Position numbers and translations under genes: made by a program. Shown piece by piece: positions 17,604 through 25,261 of a stretch of 45,035 nucleotides of DNA. The notes under the pieces are model-generated. The model made no database searches. It worked only from the letters and a program-made list of their open reading frames with translations, and was not told where the DNA came from. The DNA lies in the NCBI GenBank assembly GCA_021325655.1, contig JAJPGT010000008.1:1-45035 (forward strand), in the 5' to 3' direction. The DNA comes from Pseudomonadota bacterium (GTDB taxonomy: Bacteria; Chloroflexota; UBA6077; JAJPGT01). Position 1 is the first letter of the stretch. The number at the start of each line of letters is the position of its first letter.

Positions 17604-17633
17604 TATATACAGCGCCAATCTGGCGGTACTCAA
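17604..17633 (-). promoter_or_regulatory. Promoter of the HD-GYP/aldolase operon
   Basis: On the minus strand, TTGAGT (complement of 17628-17633) is followed after 18 bases by TATATA (complement of 17604-17609). The start would be near 17597, giving a 26-base leader to the GTG at 17571. Confidence 0.65.
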
Positions 17634-17682
17634 TAGGTTCGGCCGGTACCCCGTAGTACTTAGCGGCGAGGAGCGCAGCGCA

Positions 17683-17728
17683 GCCCTCTCGGCCGGACTG
17701 AAGGGCCCTTCAGTCCGGCCGAGAGGGC
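17683..17728. repeat. 46-bp perfect palindrome at the kinase 3' end
   Basis: GCCCTCTCGGCCGGACTGAA (17683-17702) is followed by GGG and then its exact reverse complement, centred between 17705 and 17706 with no loop. It covers the stop codon and last six codons of the histidine kinase gene. As RNA it would form a very stable hairpin on either strand. No T-run follows on the minus strand. Confidence 0.85.
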
Positions 17729-18915
17729 GCCAGCGGTAGCTGGAGCACGAAGCGCGCGCCGCCAGCAGCGCGATTCTCCGCCCAGAGCCGCCCACCGCTG
17801 CGGATCGCCCACCGCCGCGCGAGCGAGAGCCCGAGCCCGCCCGAGCGCTGGCGCGCTGCGCTCGTCGCGGCGCGGAAGAACGGGGCGAAGATCTGCTCCA
17901 GCTCCCCTTCTGGGATTCCCCGGCCCTCGTCTTCCACCACCGCCACTGCTCGGTCCCCGTGCGGCGCCAGCCGCGTCGCCACCGTCCCTCCTTCCGGGCT
18001 ATGCTCCACCGCGTTCCGCAGCAGGTTGTCCAGCAGCCGCTCGAGCACGCGCTGCCGGCCGATGACCGCCAGCGGTGCCTCTGGCGCCTCCAAGGCGATC
18101 GCCACCTTCCGCAGCTCGGCCATCGGCTGAACCCGCGCCACGCTCGCCCGCAGCAGCGCCGCCAGGTCGACGGGCACCTCCGGAGAGGAAAGGGGCGCTG
18201 CTTGCCGCTCCTCGGCCGCAGCGTCCAGAACGCTGTCAGCGAGCTCTAGCGCCTGTCGGCACGCCTGTTGAGCCTGAGCAATGACGTCATGCCCTGCCGG
18301 AGCTGCTGTCTGCGCAGCCAGTGCCAGATAGCCCAGCGCGGTGTGCAACGGCCCGCGCAGGTCGTGCAGATACTCGGCCAGCGTCTGCGGTGACAGCCCG
18401 CCACCCTCCGCGAGCTGCTGCGCGGTCGCGAACGCCGCGCTCACGTGCTCGCCGAGCAGGCGGAGCATCTCGACGTGGCGCGGTGCAAAGGCGTCGGCGG
18501 TAAAGCTGGAGCAGGCCAGCACGTACGTCACCCGGCCGCTATGTTCGAGCGGGAGCGCGACGAGGGACCTGGTCACGGGGTAACGGATCGGCTGGAAGCG
18601 GGGGTCCCGCCGGGCATCGGCCACGACGACCGAGGCGCGGTGGGCGATGGCCCAACCGACGGCGCCCACTCCTGGGGCGAAACGCGCTGGCAGCAGCGGG
18701 TCGCGCTCGCGCCAGGCCAGCCGCACTGCCTCGTCCGTAAGGGGATCGACCAGGAAGAACGCCGCGCGATCGGCGGGCACCAGGGCGAGCACCTGCTCGA
18801 GCGCCAGGCCAGCCAGCTCCTCCGGAGTGCGACTCACCGCGGCGCGGGCGATCACCAGCGCCGCATCCAGGACCAGCCGCAGCTCGGTGGCGCTGAGCGC
18901 CGATTCTACCGCCAT
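17710..18915 (-). CDS. GAF-domain sensor histidine kinase
   Basis: Cytoplasmic sensor kinase of 401 residues. Residues about 15-165 are a GAF domain (VPADRAAFFLVDPLTDEAV, then VGAVGWAIAHRASVVVADAR). The dimerisation helix carries the phospho-acceptor H184 in YLHDLRGPLHTALGYL. The ATPase domain has an N box LLDNLLRNAVEHS, a G1 box VEDEGRGIPEGE and a G2 box GGLGLSLARRWA. There is no membrane segment, so it senses an internal signal or depends on a partner. Its ATG is three bases after the response-regulator stop. The last codons lie inside a large palindrome. Confidence 0.92.
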   Translation of the reverse strand: MAVESALSATELRLVLDAALVIARAAVSRTPEELAGLALEQVLALVPADRAAFFLVDPLTDEAVRLAWRERDPLLPARFAPGVGAVGWAIAHRASVVVADARRDPRFQPIRYPVTRSLVALPLEHSGRVTYVLACSSFTADAFAPRHVEMLRLLGEHVSAAFATAQQLAEGGGLSPQTLAEYLHDLRGPLHTALGYLALAAQTAAPAGHDVIAQAQQACRQALELADSVLDAAAEERQAAPLSSPEVPVDLAALLRASVARVQPMAELRKVAIALEAPEAPLAVIGRQRVLERLLDNLLRNAVEHSPEGGTVATRLAPHGDRAVAVVEDEGRGIPEGELEQIFAPFFRAATSAARQRSGGLGLSLARRWAIRSGGRLWAENRAAGGARFVLQLPLAPSRPD

Positions 18916-18918
18916 CGC

Positions 18919-19599
18919 TTAGAACAGTTGGTAACCGGCTTCGCGCACGGTGGTCAGATAGCGCGGCCGCTTGGGGTCCGGCTCGATCTTCCGGCGTAGC
19001 CCGACGATGTAGCTGGCAACCGTCGCCTCGGTCTCCTGAGTGGCGTTGCCCCAGAGGGCGACCTGGAGCTCCTGCCGCGAGACGGGCCGGCCCGCCGATT
19101 GCGCCAGTCGGGCGAGGAGGCGGCACTCTGTGGGCGTCAGGGAGACCTGTGGGCGGTCGCCGAACCGAGCGGTCTGGCGGAACAGGTCCAGCACCAGGCA
19201 GTCCACGCGGATGATGCCCAGCTCCTCCGTGCGCACCGCGAGCCGCGCCCGGCGCACCACCGCCTCCACTCGGGCAAGCAGCTCCGCGGGCTCGAACGGC
19301 TTCGGGATGTAGTCATCCGCCCCGGTGCGCAGCGCCCGGACACGGTCCTCTACCCCGGTTTTCATCGCCGACATGGCGATGATGGGGACGGGCGAGCGCG
19401 CCCGCAGCGCCTTGCACAGCGCATAGCCATCCAGATTCGGCATCAGCAGGTCGGTAATCACCAGGTCGCACTCAGGGGCCAGTGCCCGCCCCTGCTGCCC
19501 GTCGCACGCCTCCACTACCTGGTGCCCCCCCACGTCTTCGAGCACGAACCGCAGCAGACGTCGCGCAGCCGCGTCGTCCTCAACGATCAAAACCCGCAT
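18919..19599 (-). CDS. OmpR/PhoB-type response regulator
   Basis: Two-component response regulator of 226 residues that pairs with the adjacent kinase. The receiver domain has the acidic pair D8/D9 (VEDDAA), phospho-acceptor D50 in CDLVITDLLMPNLDGYAL, and K100 in DYIPKPFEP. The C-terminal winged helix ends SYIVGLRRKIEPDPKRPRYL, then TTVREAGYQLF, typical of DNA-binding OmpR members. I start at the ATG (19599) where the receiver fold begins; an upstream in-frame extension is Arg/Cys-rich and unlikely to be translated. A promoter lies about 245 bases upstream, so the leader is long. First gene of the regulator-kinase operon. Confidence 0.94.
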   Translation of the reverse strand: MRVLIVEDDAAARRLLRFVLEDVGGHQVVEACDGQQGRALAPECDLVITDLLMPNLDGYALCKALRARSPVPIIAMSAMKTGVEDRVRALRTGADDYIPKPFEPAELLARVEAVVRRARLAVRTEELGIIRVDCLVLDLFRQTARFGDRPQVSLTPTECRLLARLAQSAGRPVSRQELQVALWGNATQETEATVASYIVGLRRKIEPDPKRPRYLTTVREAGYQLF

Positions 19600-19850
19600 G
19601 CGTCCCCCGGCCAGGCGGCGAGGAGAGAGCCATCGGGCAGCCCATGCACGTTTCCAGAGCGAGGGGACGGTGGTCGGCGATAACGAGATGAGGGCGCAGC
19701 ATGACGCATTCGACTTCTCCTGAAAGGATCTCGATCGCGCGCATCCATGCAAGGCGCCGCCAGCGTTCCCGAGCACGCCGTCCACACCCCTGGTGCGGGA
19801 ATCCTGGCCAGCCGGCCGTATCCAGAGCACGCACCGCGACAAGCGGCAAC
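19600..19850 (-). other. Long leader of the response regulator operon
   Basis: About 245 bases lie between the predicted transcription start (near 19844) and the regulator ATG. I see no clear gene, terminator or known riboswitch; the sequence is GC-rich and could hold a regulatory fold. Confidence 0.35.
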
Positions 19851-19880
19851 TATATAGGGAAATCCCTATCTGCCTGACAA
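19851..19880 (-). promoter_or_regulatory. Promoter of the two-component operon with an overlapping operator-like dyad
   Basis: On the minus strand a -35 TTGTCA (complement of 19875-19880) and a -10 TATATA (19851-19856, self-complementary) are 18 bases apart. A perfect 16-base dyad, ATAGGGA-AA-TCCCTAT (19854-19869), overlaps the -10 and spacer. That placement suits a repressor site or autoregulation by the encoded regulator. The whole patch is notably AT-rich for this genome. Confidence 0.65.
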
Positions 19881-20037
19881 GGGTGAACCCGCTGCATTAG
19901 ACATTCTCTATCTGCGCGGCAATAGGTCCGAAAGCCCCTTCCTTTCATGCCCGATGGTCCTCTATCCTGCTGCCCGTTCGGGGCGCGACGCGGCACAAGC
20001 CGCGCGAGACCGAAAACACAAGAGGGAGAGAGTTCCA
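19881..20037. other. Region upstream of the small peptide gene
   Basis: Between the divergent two-component promoter and the small ORF at 20038 I find only weak plus-strand promoter candidates (for example TAGACA and CAATAG) and the ribosome site AGGGAG (20022-20027). Confidence 0.3.
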
Positions 20038-20142
20038 ATGCAGTGGGGTATCGTTCGGCGGTTCGCCTATCGTGGGCTGGGCTTCGGACTGCTAGTGGTT
20101 GGCCTGGTGATGGCGGCCGGCGCGGGCAACACCTGGGGCTAG
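20038..20142 (+). CDS. Small hydrophobic peptide (34 residues)
   Basis: An ATG with a good ribosome site (AGGGAG, 20022-20027) opens a 34-codon frame: a basic start (MQWGIVRRFAYRG) and a hydrophobic stretch (LGFGLLVVGLVMAAGAG), ending NTWG. It could be a single-pass membrane peptide or a bare signal sequence. Two strong hairpins follow directly, as expected for an isolated small transcript, and it is divergent from a two-component operon. I do not recognise it. Chance is possible for so short a frame, but the ribosome site, composition and terminators together favour a real gene. Confidence 0.5.
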   Translation: MQWGIVRRFAYRGLGFGLLVVGLVMAAGAGNTWG

Positions 20143-20153
20143 GCTCTTCCGTG

Positions 20154-20181
20154 CGCTCGGGATGGGAGGGCATCCCGAGCG
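20154..20181. terminator. First hairpin after the small peptide gene
   Basis: A perfect 11-base stem, CGCTCGGGATG (20154-20164) with CATCCCGAGCG (20171-20181), loop GGAGGG, 11 bases after the small ORF stop. No T-run follows. Confidence 0.55.
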
Positions 20182-20197
20182 GACACTCGATCCGAAC

Positions 20198-20229
20198 ACA
20201 GGGGGCGTGCTGGCGGGCACGCCCCCTGT
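20198..20229. terminator. Bidirectional terminator between the small peptide and RraA-like genes
   Basis: A perfect 13-base stem, ACAGGGGGCGTGC (20198-20210) with GCACGCCCCCTGT (20217-20229), loop TGGCGG, followed on the plus strand by ATGTTTGG. It also lies 45 bases past the minus-strand RraA-like stop, so it may serve both. Confidence 0.65.
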
Positions 20230-20274
20230 ATGTTTGGTGTGGGACAGCCAGCAGCCGACTGCACCGCCGCGCCC

Positions 20275-21003
20275 TTAGCGCCGCGTCTGGCGCCAGCGCT
20301 GGTATTCGGCCCGCGTCGCCTCGCCGGCCGGGTAGGTGCCCGCGAGCGGGGCGCCGCCGGAGATCTTCTCCAGGATGAACGCCTCGAGCTCCTCCTGCTC
20401 CAGCGCGCTCTTCGCCACCTCGGCCGTGAGGTGGCGCGGGATGACTACCACCCCGTCACCGTCGCCGACGACGATGTCGCCGGGATACACCGCTACATCG
20501 GCGCAGGCGATGGGGATGTTCACGTCCGCGGCGTGGTGCAGGTGGAACGTGGCGTTCGGGTGCTCTCCCCGCGCGTAGCAGGGCAGACCTACCTGCCGGA
20601 TCCCGGTGCCGTCGCGCACCGCACCATCCGTCACTACCCCCGCCGCGCCACGCTGCTTCAGCCGCATCGCCAGAATGTCTCCCAGCAGCGCGGCGCGGAT
20701 GTCGCCCCGGCCATCCAGCACCAGCACCTGGCCGGCGCTAATGGTGTCGAACACCTTGCGGTGCGGGTAGTCGGGGTTGGCGAGTAGCTCCGGCGTGTCG
20801 ACGTCCTCGCGGATCGGGATGTAGCGGATGGTCACTGCCTCGCCGACCATCCGACTGTTCGGGACGATCGGGTGGACGTCGGTGAGCGCCCGGTTGCGAA
20901 AGCCGAGCTTGTACAGGACGGTGGCAAGGGTGGCGGTGCTGACGCGCCGCAACTGCTCCAGCGACTCCGCCGGGACAGGTGCGAGCCCAGAAATCTCCAT
21001 CAT
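20275..21003 (-). CDS. RraA/4-hydroxy-4-methyl-2-oxoglutarate aldolase-family protein
   Basis: Member of the RraA-like family, which includes class II pyruvate aldolases (HMG/CHA aldolase) and oxaloacetate decarboxylases. The 242-residue protein has the metal/substrate signature: GD at 108-109, then RGAAGVVTDGAVRDGTGI with R130-D131. Length and motif fit the enzymatic clade better than the short RNase E inhibitor. Starts at ATG 21003 (a second ATG follows directly) behind AAGGAGAACA. It lies 30 bases after the D-threonine-aldolase-like gene, so the two probably act in one pathway producing or cleaving a 2-oxo acid; the pathway is not identified. Confidence 0.85.
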   Translation of the reverse strand: MMEISGLAPVPAESLEQLRRVSTATLATVLYKLGFRNRALTDVHPIVPNSRMVGEAVTIRYIPIREDVDTPELLANPDYPHRKVFDTISAGQVLVLDGRGDIRAALLGDILAMRLKQRGAAGVVTDGAVRDGTGIRQVGLPCYARGEHPNATFHLHHAADVNIPIACADVAVYPGDIVVGDGDGVVVIPRHLTAEVAKSALEQEELEAFILEKISGGAPLAGTYPAGEATRAEYQRWRQTRR

Positions 21004-21033
21004 TGTTCTCCTTGATCTCGCCTGGCCGGCCCT

Positions 21034-22134
21034 TTATCGGCTCTTGCCGCGGCCGGCGATGTCCCAAACCGTTTCCAGCACGCCGTCGCGGACCACGAAG
21101 TAGCGGTCGTGCAGGTTGATCGTCGTGTCGCCGTGGGTTGGCAGCAGGAACAGCTTGTCCCCCGGCGTGAGCGGTACAGACGGATCGTCCAGCTCGACGG
21201 TGGCGTGCTCCTCGGACAGCTTGGTCACCCGGGCGCCCGGGACGTCCAGCACGTGAGGCAGGCCGAACTCGTGGGAGATCGCCTTCATTCCCACGTCCAG
21301 GATCACCCTGTTGGGGCGGGGGCGGCTGACGACGCTGGCAAGCACGGTCAGCGCGCAGGCGAACGGCAGGCCCAGGTCACGGTAGCGGGCATCCATGGTA
21401 ATGTAGGAGCCAGCCTGAAGCTCGGTCACGCCGGGGTAAGCGCCGGTGATATCGAAGGTGCCGGTGCCGCCACCGGAAACGATGCTGGCCTCCAGCCCCT
21501 TGCGTCGGAGCAGTTCGGCCGTCTCGGTGAGCAGCCGCATCGACTCCCGCGCCTGGCGGACCTTCTCCTCGCGGTCCGGGACGAACATCAGGTGGCCCTC
21601 GTAGCCCATCACCCCGCACAGCCGGAGCCCGCGCGTCTCCGCCACCTGGCGCGCCAGCCGCAGCGCCGGCTCGTAGGGCTCCACCCCACAGCGGTTCTGG
21701 CCCACGTTCACATCCACCAGCACCCGGATCGTGACGCCCGCGGCTGTGGCTGCGGCGCCCAGCGCGGCGACGTTGTCCGGAGCGTCTACGGCCACCATCA
21801 CGTCGGCGTGGTGTGCCAGCGCCACCAGCCGGGCGATCTTGGCCGGGCCGATGATCTCGTTGGCGATGAGCAGATCATGGATGCCGCCGGCAACCAGCAT
21901 CTCGGCTTCGCCCAGCTTGGCGCAAGTAAGCCCGATCGCCCCGGCAGCAAGCTGCTTGTGGGCCAGGATCGCGGTCTTGTGGGTCTTGACGTGGGGCCGA
22001 AGCTTGCAGCCGGTGCCGGCCAGGAAGCTCGCCATGCGGGCGATGTTCGCCTCGACGTTGGCGATATCCATGACGAGCGCGGGGGTATCGAGCTCCAAGA
22101 CTGGCGTGCCCGGAGGTTCGGTGAAAACGGCCAT
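21034..22134 (-). CDS. D-threonine aldolase / D-serine dehydratase-like PLP enzyme
   Basis: Fold-type III (alanine racemase-like) PLP enzyme of 366 residues acting on beta-hydroxy D-amino acids. The PLP-lysine motif RPHVKTHKT (residues about 47-54) follows the barrel start ALVMDIANVEANIARMASFL. The phosphate/cofactor strand VSGGGTGTFDIT is present. The C-terminal beta domain has LLPTHGDTTINLHDRYFVV, holding the His/Asp metal-site pattern typical of D-threonine aldolases and D-serine dehydratases. The ATG has AAAGGA eight bases upstream. It is first in a two-gene operon with the RraA-like protein. Aldolase versus dehydratase cannot be settled here. Confidence 0.87.
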   Translation of the reverse strand: MAVFTEPPGTPVLELDTPALVMDIANVEANIARMASFLAGTGCKLRPHVKTHKTAILAHKQLAAGAIGLTCAKLGEAEMLVAGGIHDLLIANEIIGPAKIARLVALAHHADVMVAVDAPDNVAALGAAATAAGVTIRVLVDVNVGQNRCGVEPYEPALRLARQVAETRGLRLCGVMGYEGHLMFVPDREEKVRQARESMRLLTETAELLRRKGLEASIVSGGGTGTFDITGAYPGVTELQAGSYITMDARYRDLGLPFACALTVLASVVSRPRPNRVILDVGMKAISHEFGLPHVLDVPGARVTKLSEEHATVELDDPSVPLTPGDKLFLLPTHGDTTINLHDRYFVVRDGVLETVWDIAGRGKSR

Positions 22135-22263
22135 CTCTGGGGTCCTTTCGGAAGCGTGGCGTCGCCGGCGTCGCGGCGGCAGGTAGAGCGCTCGCCGCCT
22201 ATAGTAGCGGACTGGCCGGCGCGCATCGCGCGCTGTGACACGAGGGCGCGCTACGATGGCAGC

Positions 22264-22620
22264 ATGGCGGGCGGCATGGGGCCAGATTCGGCATTAGGAA
22301 TTCGGAATCGGGTATCCGAAACCCGAACCCCGAACTCCCAATGCCGGACTCCGAACGGCGTCGGGGCGCGGCCGGGCGGGCTGCGCTGGCGCTGGGCTGT
22401 GCTCCTGGCGCTCGCACTGGGAACGAACGGCGCGCTCGGCGGCGTGGTGCTGGTGACGGCGCCGGAGCTGCCCGCCAGCGCCAGTCTGGAGACGTCGCCG
22501 CTGCGTCCCCCGGAGGCGCCAGATCCGCAGTTCGTCCAGTTGAACTACAGCCGGCCGAAACGTCCCTTCGTCTGCGCCGGGGTGGAGCCGGGCTACGGGC
22601 TGGTCGATCCGTGCGGCTGA
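22264..22620 (+). CDS. Small predicted membrane or secreted protein
   Basis: A 118-codon frame starting at ATG 22264 encodes a hydrophobic helix (WRWAVLLALALGTNGALGGV), then an Ala/Pro/Ser linker and a short tail FVCAGVEPGYGLVDPCG with two cysteines. I do not recognise it. The first 30 codons cover an imperfect inverted repeat (22288-22346), so the true start may be later, although no clear alternative ATG exists in frame. It is divergent from the D-threonine-aldolase-like gene and convergent with the duplicated-domain gene. Plausible, not certain. Confidence 0.4.
   Translation: MAGGMGPDSALGIRNRVSETRTPNSQCRTPNGVGARPGGLRWRWAVLLALALGTNGALGGVVLVTAPELPASASLETSPLRPPEAPDPQFVQLNYSRPKRPFVCAGVEPGYGLVDPCG
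22288..22346. repeat. Imperfect inverted repeat with TTCGGG-type units
   Basis: TTCGGCATTAGGAATTCGG (22288-22306) pairs with CCCGAACTCCCAATGCCGGA (22328-22347) with few mismatches, and the inner part repeats short TTCGG/CCGAA units. It looks like an intergenic palindromic element, comparable to that at 2562-2620, and lies in the 5' part of a doubtful ORF. Confidence 0.5.
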
Positions 22621-22705
22621 GAGCGTCGATGTGGGAGCGGAGACGCGGGGCCGTGGGAAAGGCGACGCTGGCTCCCCCGCGGCCCCGGGCGTACGGCCCG
22701 GCCGG

Positions 22706-25036
22706 TTAAGGCGTTGGCGCCTCGACCAGGCAGAAGCCGATGTCGAAGGTGCTGGTGAAGCCCACGAAGCCGCTGTTGACGACGGTGCGATCGCTCGCCG
22801 TCAGCCGGATCACGTAGCCGCACGGATCCATGCCGTGGGTGTCTAGCGTCCAGGTACCGGCCTCGCCCGTGGTGGGGACGACCGGGAAGGAGCGACTGGA
22901 CGGATTGACCAGAGCGCCGTGCGCCGCCGCGGCCGGGATCACCTGCAGGCTCAGGCTACCGAAGTGCTGCTCCGGCGCGCTCGTCCCCGGATCGTGCACC
23001 TCGTACGTCCCGGTGAGGATTGTCCCGACCGGGAACTTGCCACAATCGACCGCGGGGATCGGATTGCCGTTGAAGGTCGCCCCGGTGATCGTCAGCGGCT
23101 TGGCCGGCGCTGGCGGGGCGGAGGGCGCGGTGTTGTCGATGCGGACCTTGACTGTCTGAACACCCGGGAAGACCGTGGGTGGGCTCGTCGCCGGGTTCTT
23201 GGCGGTGATGCGGATCTTCCAGAGCCCTTCCATGGAGGCGTTGGTCAGCCAGTGGCCCAGGACGTCGTTGACCAGGAAGCGCTGGCTGGGCAGGCTGAGA
23301 TCTTCCAGATACGTGTACCAGCCGTCGCCGAGCCCATCGCCGTCGTCCGTGGCGACGAGCACCTGGTCGCAGACGATGTCGCCCGGGTGGTTGATCGGAT
23401 CACACTGGATTGGGATGCCGTTGACCGCCTCGGAGACCTTCACTGTGATCTGGTTGGTCAGCGGGTGCCAGTCGTCCACGCCGTCGGGGCTGACCTCGAT
23501 GCGGTACTTGAACGGGACCGCGCCGCCGCCGAAAGCATCGGGCGGGTTCCCGATCCGGCCGGTGATCGTCACCACCCCGCCGAAGGGGCTCTGGTTGGCG
23601 TGGAACCCCGCCACCACGCCGTCACCGGTCGCCAGGCCGGTGCTCTGGTCGATGTCGTTGATGCCCACGTCGCCAACCGTCTCGATGGTCGGGATGTGGC
23701 CGACGAGCGCGCCAGGGCGGAGCTGCACCAGGCACTCCTCGCGATTGCCCCAGACCGGGACGTAGCTCGGGTTGGCCGGCGGTGGAGGTGTCTCCCAGGA
23801 GAGGATCGCCCGCAGCCGGACGACGCGCGGGCCGGCGTCGCAAGGGATGAGCCGGTTGGCAAGATTCGTCTTCAGGAACACGGCGTAGTGCAGCCCGCCG
23901 GCCGGGATGTTGGCGATGTCGTGCACCTTGACAGTAGCCGTGCCGACATAGGTGAAGCCGGCCCCATCGCCGAAGTCGATCCAGAACGCGACGTACTCCG
24001 TCGAGCCGGTAGTGCACAGGCCGCCAGAGTAGCCGGTCGGCTTCTTGACCGTGAGGACCGCCTCCACCAGGTCGCTGTCCGGATACAGCCCGACGCAGCG
24101 CAGCTCCTCGAAGCTCGTGTCACCATCGGTCTTCGGCTGCAGGCCGGCCACTAGCTTGGCGATCTCGTCCGCGGCCAGCCCGAGCTGCTGCAGCAGGCTT
24201 TCCTTGCCGCTGTTGAAGATCGTCGGCAGCGCCTGGGCGGTGGACAGGAGCTGCTGCGCCTCGGCAAAGCCGTAGCGGTGCGGCGGCACGTCCGTCCTGG
24301 CGTAGAGCGCCTTCTTCTGGGCCAGGCTGAGGGTCTCGGGCGGCAGTGCCTGGATCTCGCTCTGGGCCGCCAGTGCCTTGATCACCGGTCCGGCAGGGGT
24401 TGGTAGCTTGACCTTGGCCAGCTCCAGCTCCTCGAACAGGTCGTCCACGAAGATCACGTGCCGGGGGTTGACCTGCACCTCGGCGTCGAGCCGATTCCCG
24501 TAGACCGGGACGAAGTTGGGAGTGTTGGCCGGCGGCGGGACGTTCCAGGACAGGATCGCCCGCACCTTCACGGTGTTGGCGAACAGGCACAGCTTACGGA
24601 TCGGGCTGAAGTCTAGCTTCACCGCGTAGCAGAGCGGCTTGTCGCCCGGGATGTCGTGCACCACCACGCTGGTCAGCCCGACGTCGTGCCAGACGCTGTT
24701 ATTGAACAGGTCTACGTAAAAGCGGACATACTCGCGGGAACCTGGGGTGCAGATAGTGCCGCCGTAGCCCAGCTCCCGCTTGATCTGGATTACCCCCTCA
24801 AGCCGGTTATAAGGCGGGTTCAGCCCGATGCACTCGAGCTGCTCGTAGCTGGTGTCGCTCTGCAGCACCTTGACCGGCTTGAGCTCGCTGACCTCCAGAT
24901 TGCCGAAGTAGTTCGGGTTCTGCAGCAGGAGCGCCCGGAACTGTGTCCGCTCGCGCTCCGGCTCAGCCGGGCGGCCGCCCGTGCCCGCGCCGCCAGCGCT
25001 GGCTCCGGTCGCTCCCGCGGCGAGTTCGTGGTCCAT
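22706..25036 (-). CDS. Unrecognised large protein with an internally duplicated domain, linked to the CHAT/subtilase cluster
   Basis: A 776-residue protein with no signal peptide and a Gly/Ala-rich start. A domain of about 130 residues occurs twice, at about 60-190 and 305-440. Matching landmarks: DTSYEQLECIGL and DTSFEELRCVGL; GTICTPGSREYVRFYVDL and GGLCTTGSTEYVAFWIDF; VVVHDIPG and VKVHDIAN; VRAILSWNVPPPANTPNFVP and LRAILSWETPPPPANPSYVP, each ending WGNR or YGNR. The C-terminal third is beta-rich and Ig-like, with Asp/Gly loops. The ATG at 25036 is preceded by GGAGGAGG. It lies 225 bases after the protease gene, behind a hairpin. I cannot name the domain; it may be a substrate or effector of the neighbouring proteases. 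Confidence 0.75.
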   Translation of the reverse strand: MDHELAAGATGASAGGAGTGGRPAEPERERTQFRALLLQNPNYFGNLEVSELKPVKVLQSDTSYEQLECIGLNPPYNRLEGVIQIKRELGYGGTICTPGSREYVRFYVDLFNNSVWHDVGLTSVVVHDIPGDKPLCYAVKLDFSPIRKLCLFANTVKVRAILSWNVPPPANTPNFVPVYGNRLDAEVQVNPRHVIFVDDLFEELELAKVKLPTPAGPVIKALAAQSEIQALPPETLSLAQKKALYARTDVPPHRYGFAEAQQLLSTAQALPTIFNSGKESLLQQLGLAADEIAKLVAGLQPKTDGDTSFEELRCVGLYPDSDLVEAVLTVKKPTGYSGGLCTTGSTEYVAFWIDFGDGAGFTYVGTATVKVHDIANIPAGGLHYAVFLKTNLANRLIPCDAGPRVVRLRAILSWETPPPPANPSYVPVWGNREECLVQLRPGALVGHIPTIETVGDVGINDIDQSTGLATGDGVVAGFHANQSPFGGVVTITGRIGNPPDAFGGGAVPFKYRIEVSPDGVDDWHPLTNQITVKVSEAVNGIPIQCDPINHPGDIVCDQVLVATDDGDGLGDGWYTYLEDLSLPSQRFLVNDVLGHWLTNASMEGLWKIRITAKNPATSPPTVFPGVQTVKVRIDNTAPSAPPAPAKPLTITGATFNGNPIPAVDCGKFPVGTILTGTYEVHDPGTSAPEQHFGSLSLQVIPAAAAHGALVNPSSRSFPVVPTTGEAGTWTLDTHGMDPCGYVIRLTASDRTVVNSGFVGFTSTFDIGFCLVEAPTP

Positions 25037-25198
25037 TCCTTCCTCCTCCGTGCGCCGAGGCATCGGCCGCTGGCACGCCCGTGCCTGCGCGCCCCGGGCA
25101 CGGAGATAAACGCGCGGGCAGGGTCGAATTCGCGGCTGTGCTCGGTACCGCGCAAAAGGCGCCGAGAGGTGGAGAGCAGGGGAGCGACGCGCACAATA

Positions 25199-25230
25199 AG
25201 GCGGCCGATGCATCCAAGCGTCGGCCGCCT
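25199..25230 (-). terminator. Hairpin between the subtilase and duplicated-domain genes
   Basis: AGGCGGCCGA (25199-25208) pairs perfectly with TCGGCCGCCT (25221-25230). On the minus strand the stem is followed by TATTGTG, weakly T-rich. It lies 31 bases after the subtilase stop and may end or reduce transcription before the fifth gene. Confidence 0.6.
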
Positions 25231-25261
25231 CGGGCACCGGGTATGGAGGTTCCCGCTGTCC

